Of a stretch of DNA of 44,186 bases, positions 40,931 through 44,186 are shown in pieces. The stretch covers positions 1 through 44,186 of the forward strand of contig JACAEQ010000124.1 of the NCBI GenBank assembly GCA_013388755.1, given 5' to 3'. Under the pieces are notes generated by a model. The model ran no database searches and was not told where the DNA came from. It worked only from the letters and a program-made list of their open reading frames with translations. The position numbers were made by a program, and so were the translations under genes. This stretch comes from Chloroflexota bacterium (GTDB taxonomy: Bacteria > Chloroflexota > Chloroflexia > Chloroflexales > Roseiflexaceae). Numbering within the stretch: the first letter of the stretch is position 1; the number at the start of each line of letters is the position of its first letter.

Positions 40931-41299
40931 TCAGAACGTCAGGACCGTCTTGCATTCCTCGGCCATCTGCCACATTGCAGCGCCGCCGACCATCTTCACA
41001 CCATCAATCAACTCGTCAACCTGGATGTCGTGGAGCTCGGTCGCGGCAGTACAGGCCGTGAATTTCACGCCAGCCTCCATGGCTTCGCGAATGAAGTCAA
41101 TCGCCGCCTTGCCGCCTGCTTTGGGATACACCGTGTCAGCGACGCCCTGCTTGAGCAGCAGAATGCCATCGATCGTGAAGAACATCGTAACGTCGTAATC
41201 CATGGCGCAGGCCAGGGTGGCGAAGAAGAATGGCGTGGCGCAGCGGCGCGGCGTCTCCGGGCCGCTGGTCATGATGATCAAGACCTTATCCTCATCCAT
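40931..41299 (-). CDS. DsrE family sulfur-carrier protein (DsrE3B-like)
   Basis: This 122-residue DsrE/F-like protein has the pattern VLIIMTSGP, a mid-protein IDGILLLKQG, and a candidate active Cys83 in AGVKFTACTAA. It also has Cys20, Cys31 and Cys116. Proteins of this family bind sulfane sulfur on a Cys and pass it to TusA or related carriers in the cytoplasm. GAGGAG precedes the ATG at 41299. It is ten bases after the larger DsrE-like gene, probably its partner, and both end in LTF. Confidence 0.85.
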   Translation of the reverse strand: MDEDKVLIIMTSGPETPRRCATPFFFATLACAMDYDVTMFFTIDGILLLKQGVADTVYPKAGGKAAIDFIREAMEAGVKFTACTAATELHDIQVDELIDGVKMVGGAAMWQMAEECKTVLTF

Positions 41300-41309
41300 G
41301 ATGCGCTCC

Positions 41310-41825
41310 TCAGAACGTCAACGTGATCGCATTGCGGCTGGCAAACTCGAGGAAGGTGGCAGCGCCGCCGATCTCGAGCCCATCAATCAGGTCGTCGCGC
41401 TTCAACCCCAGCACATCGAGCGACATCTGGCAGGCAATCAGACGCACACCCGACTCGCGCGCAATGTCAATCAGTTCACCAAGGTGCGGCACGTGCGCCC
41501 GGTCCATCCAGTTATGCATCATGGCGGTCGCAGCAGCTGTCATACCCGGTAGCATGCCGATTATGTTCGGCACCGGCAGCGGCATTGCCGGGTTGGCGAT
41601 CGGCGCGACCTGTAAGTGGTCAGCTTTGCCTTTCTTGATAATCTCCAGCCCATAGAAGGTGAAAAAGATCGCCACCTCCATGTCCATGGCAGCGGCGGCA
41701 GTGGCCAGAATAAACGGCGGGTAGGCGGTATCGAGCGTGCCATGCGAGGCAATGATCGCCAGGCGCGTGGCGCGCGGCTCATCCAGGGTTACAGCTTCCG
41801 GCTGCGCTTCGGTCAGGGCGGTCAT
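41310..41825 (-). CDS. DsrE family sulfur-carrier protein (DsrE3A-like)
   Basis: This 171-residue protein of the larger soluble DsrE/DsrF/DrsH-like type has one Cys only, Cys132 in SGVRLIACQMSLDVLG, the family's sulfur-binding position. It has no membrane segments, unlike DsrE2. DsrE3A proteins are known to exchange thiosulfonate or persulfide with TusA in sulfur oxidisers. AGGAG precedes the ATG at 41825. It lies ten bases after tusA, in the order tusA-dsrE3A-dsrE3B described for such pathways. Confidence 0.88.
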   Translation of the reverse strand: MTALTEAQPEAVTLDEPRATRLAIIASHGTLDTAYPPFILATAAAAMDMEVAIFFTFYGLEIIKKGKADHLQVAPIANPAMPLPVPNIIGMLPGMTAAATAMMHNWMDRAHVPHLGELIDIARESGVRLIACQMSLDVLGLKRDDLIDGLEIGGAATFLEFASRNAITLTF

Positions 41826-41835
41826 ACTCCCTCTC

Positions 41836-42072
41836 CTACCTGGTCTTCTTGATAAAGAACACGAACGTACCGGCTTCCTGCTCGGCGGCGAGCAATTGAT
41901 GCCCGGTCTTCTTGACGAACGCATCCATATCGCTTTGCGAACCGGGATCGGTGGCGATCATCTTGAGTACCTGCCCGACACTGAGCGTGTCGAGCGCCTT
42001 GCGAGTCTTGATGATCGGCATAGGGCAGGAGAGGCCGCTGCAATCCAGCGTCTGATCAGCGGTCACAGGCAT
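41836..42072 (-). CDS. tusA: TusA family sulfur carrier
   Basis: This 78-residue protein has the TusA signature CSGLSCPMPI, with Cys11 as sulfur-binding residue and a second Cys16, and the KTRKAL helix. It carries sulfane sulfur as a persulfide in the cytoplasm. AAGGGAG precedes the ATG at 42072; a longer frame would run into pocR. Its neighbours suggest service in a dissimilatory sulfur pathway rather than tRNA thiolation. Confidence 0.93.
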   Translation of the reverse strand: MPVTADQTLDCSGLSCPMPIIKTRKALDTLSVGQVLKMIATDPGSQSDMDAFVKKTGHQLLAAEQEAGTFVFFIKKTR

Positions 42073-42097
42073 GGTGCGTGCTCCCTTCAGTTTCAGC

Positions 42098-42847
42098 CTA
42101 TTCGAGGGACGTGATTTCGGCAATGCGCCGCAGCCGTCCGACAAGCTCGGCACGTTCATGGGCAATGGTTGAAAACGTCGTTGCAACACTTTTGAGCCAG
42201 CCGCCGAGCCGGGCGCGTGAACGTGGGTCAAGGATGCTAATGCTGGTTGCAGCATCTGCCAGCGCCTCCGGGTCAATGCCGTGCATCCCGGCCAGGCGTT
42301 GCACACGTTGCGCCACCTCGACAGGGTCCGGAGCGGCCGCGTAGACCTGGTCGGCAATCAGCAGCGCGACCGGCTCGCCATCAACGTCGATCGGTGCGCT
42401 GGCATACTGCAGGCCAGCGTGGCACGTCTGCAGGCCAGGATCGGCGCGCTCGGCCAGGCGCCGCCAGCTGGCCTGGCACGCTTGCCTGCCCGACTCGCTG
42501 GCGAGCATCAGTTCGCAGAAACGGCAACCAGAACTGACCTCGGTGAGCGGCGTCCCGTCAGTCGCCGCAGTCACCGCGCCGACCCCGGCCACTTCAGCAA
42601 AGACATTCTGGATCGGCTGGATGCAATGGAGCGGTAAAACATCCTGTGGCCGGCGCGACGCGGCCTCGGCATCTGGCTCGCCGTGTGGAGCGCCGCCAAG
42701 CAGTGCCTCGACTCCTGCGCGCGGGAAGCGCCAGTGCAACCCGATCTTCACACCGTGCAACCGCCCATCCTTCAGCATGCGGTAGACCGTGGTGCGATCG
42801 ATCTTGAGCAGATCCTGGACCTCACGCGCTGTCAGCAGGTCGTTCAT
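42098..42847 (-). CDS. PocR-domain regulator with N-terminal helix-turn-helix
   Basis: This 249-residue regulator begins with an excisionase/MerR-type helix-turn-helix (LLTAREVQDLLKIDRTTVYR and DGRLHGVKIGLHWRF, residues 4-45). A PocR sensory domain follows, with cysteines in CRFCELMLA, RQACQASW and LQTCHAGL. Four such Cys could bind a metal or react with sulfur or redox signals. The start at 42847 has only a weak ribosome site. It stands between lplA (103 bases) and tusA (25 bases) on the same strand and probably controls this cluster (inference). Confidence 0.85.
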   Translation of the reverse strand: MNDLLTAREVQDLLKIDRTTVYRMLKDGRLHGVKIGLHWRFPRAGVEALLGGAPHGEPDAEAASRRPQDVLPLHCIQPIQNVFAEVAGVGAVTAATDGTPLTEVSSGCRFCELMLASESGRQACQASWRRLAERADPGLQTCHAGLQYASAPIDVDGEPVALLIADQVYAAAPDPVEVAQRVQRLAGMHGIDPEALADAATSISILDPRSRARLGGWLKSVATTFSTIAHERAELVGRLRRIAEITSLE

Positions 42848-42950
42848 TCCGTTGCTTGCTGGTGTTTGCAATGATTTGCTATAGCAGAGTATGCCGGCGA
42901 GCCAGCGGAATGACAAGCGATCCTTTCGCAACCCGGCAGCGAGGATTCCT

Positions 42951-44021
42951 TCACTGAATCGTTGCCATGATTGCGGTGGCAAAGTCGGCAGGCGTCACAC
43001 CGGGCGACTGCACCTGGTGCGCAGCATAGGCCGACTGGAGGCGCGTGACGAGCGAGTCGTGCTGAAGATCCGCGCCAATCAATGCCTCCTCCAGCGCACC
43101 GACGGCGCTGGCCGGCAGTACGGTAAAATCCCCCGACAACGAACAATCGTCAATGCGCCCTTCGCGCAGGCGCGCCGTGACGCGGATCAGGCCGCCAGGC
43201 GCTTTGTGCGTCGCTTCAACCACGTGTACATCCTCGTGAATCTTGATGCTACGCGGGCGCAACCCGCCCTTCGTGGTAAGCCACTCCTCGCCTGCAAACC
43301 GTTCATCCAGTTCTTGCGCCAGCGCCTCCTCGCGTTCATTCAGGGCGCCGGCGACAAGCGGGCGCTGCAGAGCGGCGGAACAACGCGCAACATATAGATC
43401 CAGCACTGCGGCACGCTCAGGCGCCTGTCCCAGTTCGCGCGTCATGGTGGTCATGTAGTCCTGCAATCCCTGGAAGACCTTGTCGCGCATTTTTTCCGAC
43501 GCAACCTTCAAGACACGTGCCATGGTGGTGGTGTCGAAATCGAACATCAGGCTGCCAACCATGACCTCCGCCGTGTCGGTCGCCATGGCGCCGGTGCCGC
43601 CGATCTTCCGGCCGGCCACCTGGATATCATTGATCGGGCGATGGTAGGCGTTGATTCCGAGATGCTGATACGTTTCGACCAGTGGCTTGATGTACAGTGC
43701 GAAGCGCTCCTCCAGCGACGACGGTAGATGGGAACGCTGGAAGACCCACTGGGCAAAGACCTGGTTGCGGTCGAGGTAGACGGCGCCGCCGCCGACTTCG
43801 CGCCGGTAGACCGGCAGGCCGTGGTTCTGGCAGTACGCCAGGTCAACTTCTTTCGCCAGATCCTGGTGATACCCGATGCAGACATACGGGGTGAGGGGAG
43901 CGACCAGAATGATCGTATCGGGAGTAGCATCGTCCATCGCATGCGCGACGGCGTGGTAGACGGTCTGTGAGCGTACCGGCGTCACGAGGCCGAGGTCGAT
44001 CAGGCGAACAGGTTCATTCAC
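42951..44021 (-). CDS. lplA: Lipoate-protein ligase
   Basis: This 356-residue ligase has RREVGGGAVYLD (residues 73-84) for the lipoyl-adenylate site and the catalytic Lys138 in AGRKIGGTGAM. A C-terminal accessory domain is included from about 255 (SIKIHEDVHVVEATHKAPGG). It attaches lipoate to a carrier Lys, probably the GcvH/LbpA-like protein of this locus. The start is a GTG at 44019-44021 with AAGGAG upstream. It may belong to the sulfur-linked ligases with fused LplA and LplB parts; alignment would decide. It is the first gene of the minus-strand cluster. Confidence 0.92.
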   Translation of the reverse strand: MNEPVRLIDLGLVTPVRSQTVYHAVAHAMDDATPDTIILVAPLTPYVCIGYHQDLAKEVDLAYCQNHGLPVYRREVGGGAVYLDRNQVFAQWVFQRSHLPSSLEERFALYIKPLVETYQHLGINAYHRPINDIQVAGRKIGGTGAMATDTAEVMVGSLMFDFDTTTMARVLKVASEKMRDKVFQGLQDYMTTMTRELGQAPERAAVLDLYVARCSAALQRPLVAGALNEREEALAQELDERFAGEEWLTTKGGLRPRSIKIHEDVHVVEATHKAPGGLIRVTARLREGRIDDCSLSGDFTVLPASAVGALEEALIGADLQHDSLVTRLQSAYAAHQVQSPGVTPADFATAIMATIQ

Positions 44022-44058
44022 GGCGCATCTCCTTTGCGTGCTTGCAGATTGCGACTTA

Positions 44059-44186
44059 GAGCCTATCCGAAAACCAGATGGTCACTGTCATTGCGAGCGC
44101 GAGCGAAGCAATCTCCTCTCGCGCCGGTAGATTGCTTCGTCGCTGGCGCTCCTCGCAATGACAGCGCGCCCATGGGTTTTCGGATA
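44059..44186. mobile_element. MITE-like element, copy 4 (runs to window edge)
   Basis: The left end GAGCCTATCCGAAAACC (44059-44075) is matched by the inverted GGTTTTCGGATA at 44175-44186, which is cut by the window end. The interior is a long imperfect palindrome of GTCATTGCGAGCG and GAAGCAATCTCC arms with their complements, so the RNA would fold on itself. It lies upstream of lplA. Confidence 0.75.

Overview
The window is a dense bacterial chromosome segment, clearly GC-rich by eye, with many overlapping stop/start pairs and Shine-Dalgarno sites. Gene content and dispersed-repeat style suggest a Chloroflexota bacterium, perhaps a Roseiflexus-like filamentous member. This is inferred from gene families only, since there is no rRNA or marker phylogeny here.

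Left part (1-10240): two repeat blocks, then a minus-strand sugar/lactone set (SDR dehydrogenase, Gfo/Idh/MocA oxidoreductase, lactonase). A plus-strand set follows: a two-thioredoxin-fold disulfide oxidoreductase, an UlaG-like metal hydrolase, a D-2-hydroxyacid dehydrogenase, an alpha-L-fucosidase, a BadF-type sugar kinase, a truncated Gfo/Idh remnant and a sugar-binding lipoprotein. Middle-left (10378-17272): a hydrogenase maturation operon hypA-hypB-[unknown helical-repeat gene]-hypC-hypD-hypE, then a cytochrome cd1 nitrite reductase (nirS) that carries an extra N-terminal cytochrome c domain and a lipoprotein signal. A CRP/FNR-type site lies where a class II activator would bind its promoter.

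Middle (17705-34168): a membrane-anchored protein of unknown function, a 1062-residue BNR-repeat propeller protein, ilvD, uvrC, an O-antigen-ligase-like membrane protein, a sugar ABC transporter (two permeases and a binding protein, no ATPase), a threonine dehydratase-like PLP enzyme and a membrane transglutaminase.

Right part (34191-44021), all minus strand: an Isp-type [NiFe] hydrogenase operon in the order small subunit, NarI-like cytochrome b (Isp1), HdrD-like Fe-S protein (Isp2), large subunit, maturation protease. Upstream of it are a lipoyl-carrier (GcvH/LbpA-like) gene and a cluster lplA-pocR-tusA-dsrE-dsrE. That cluster has the sulfur-carrier and lipoate parts known from the sHdr-LbpA sulfur-oxidation pathway, but no sHdr complex is in the window. 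H2 oxidation, nitrite reduction and sulfur-carrier chemistry may therefore be linked in this organism (inference).

Four copies of a MITE-like element with inverted ends resembling GCCTATCCGAAAA lie between genes at 270, 17273, 39651 and 44059. A 74-bp tandem repeat (1-187) and a 68-bp tandem repeat (about 40424-40700) add to the repeat load. No tRNA, rRNA, CRISPR array or transposase gene was seen.
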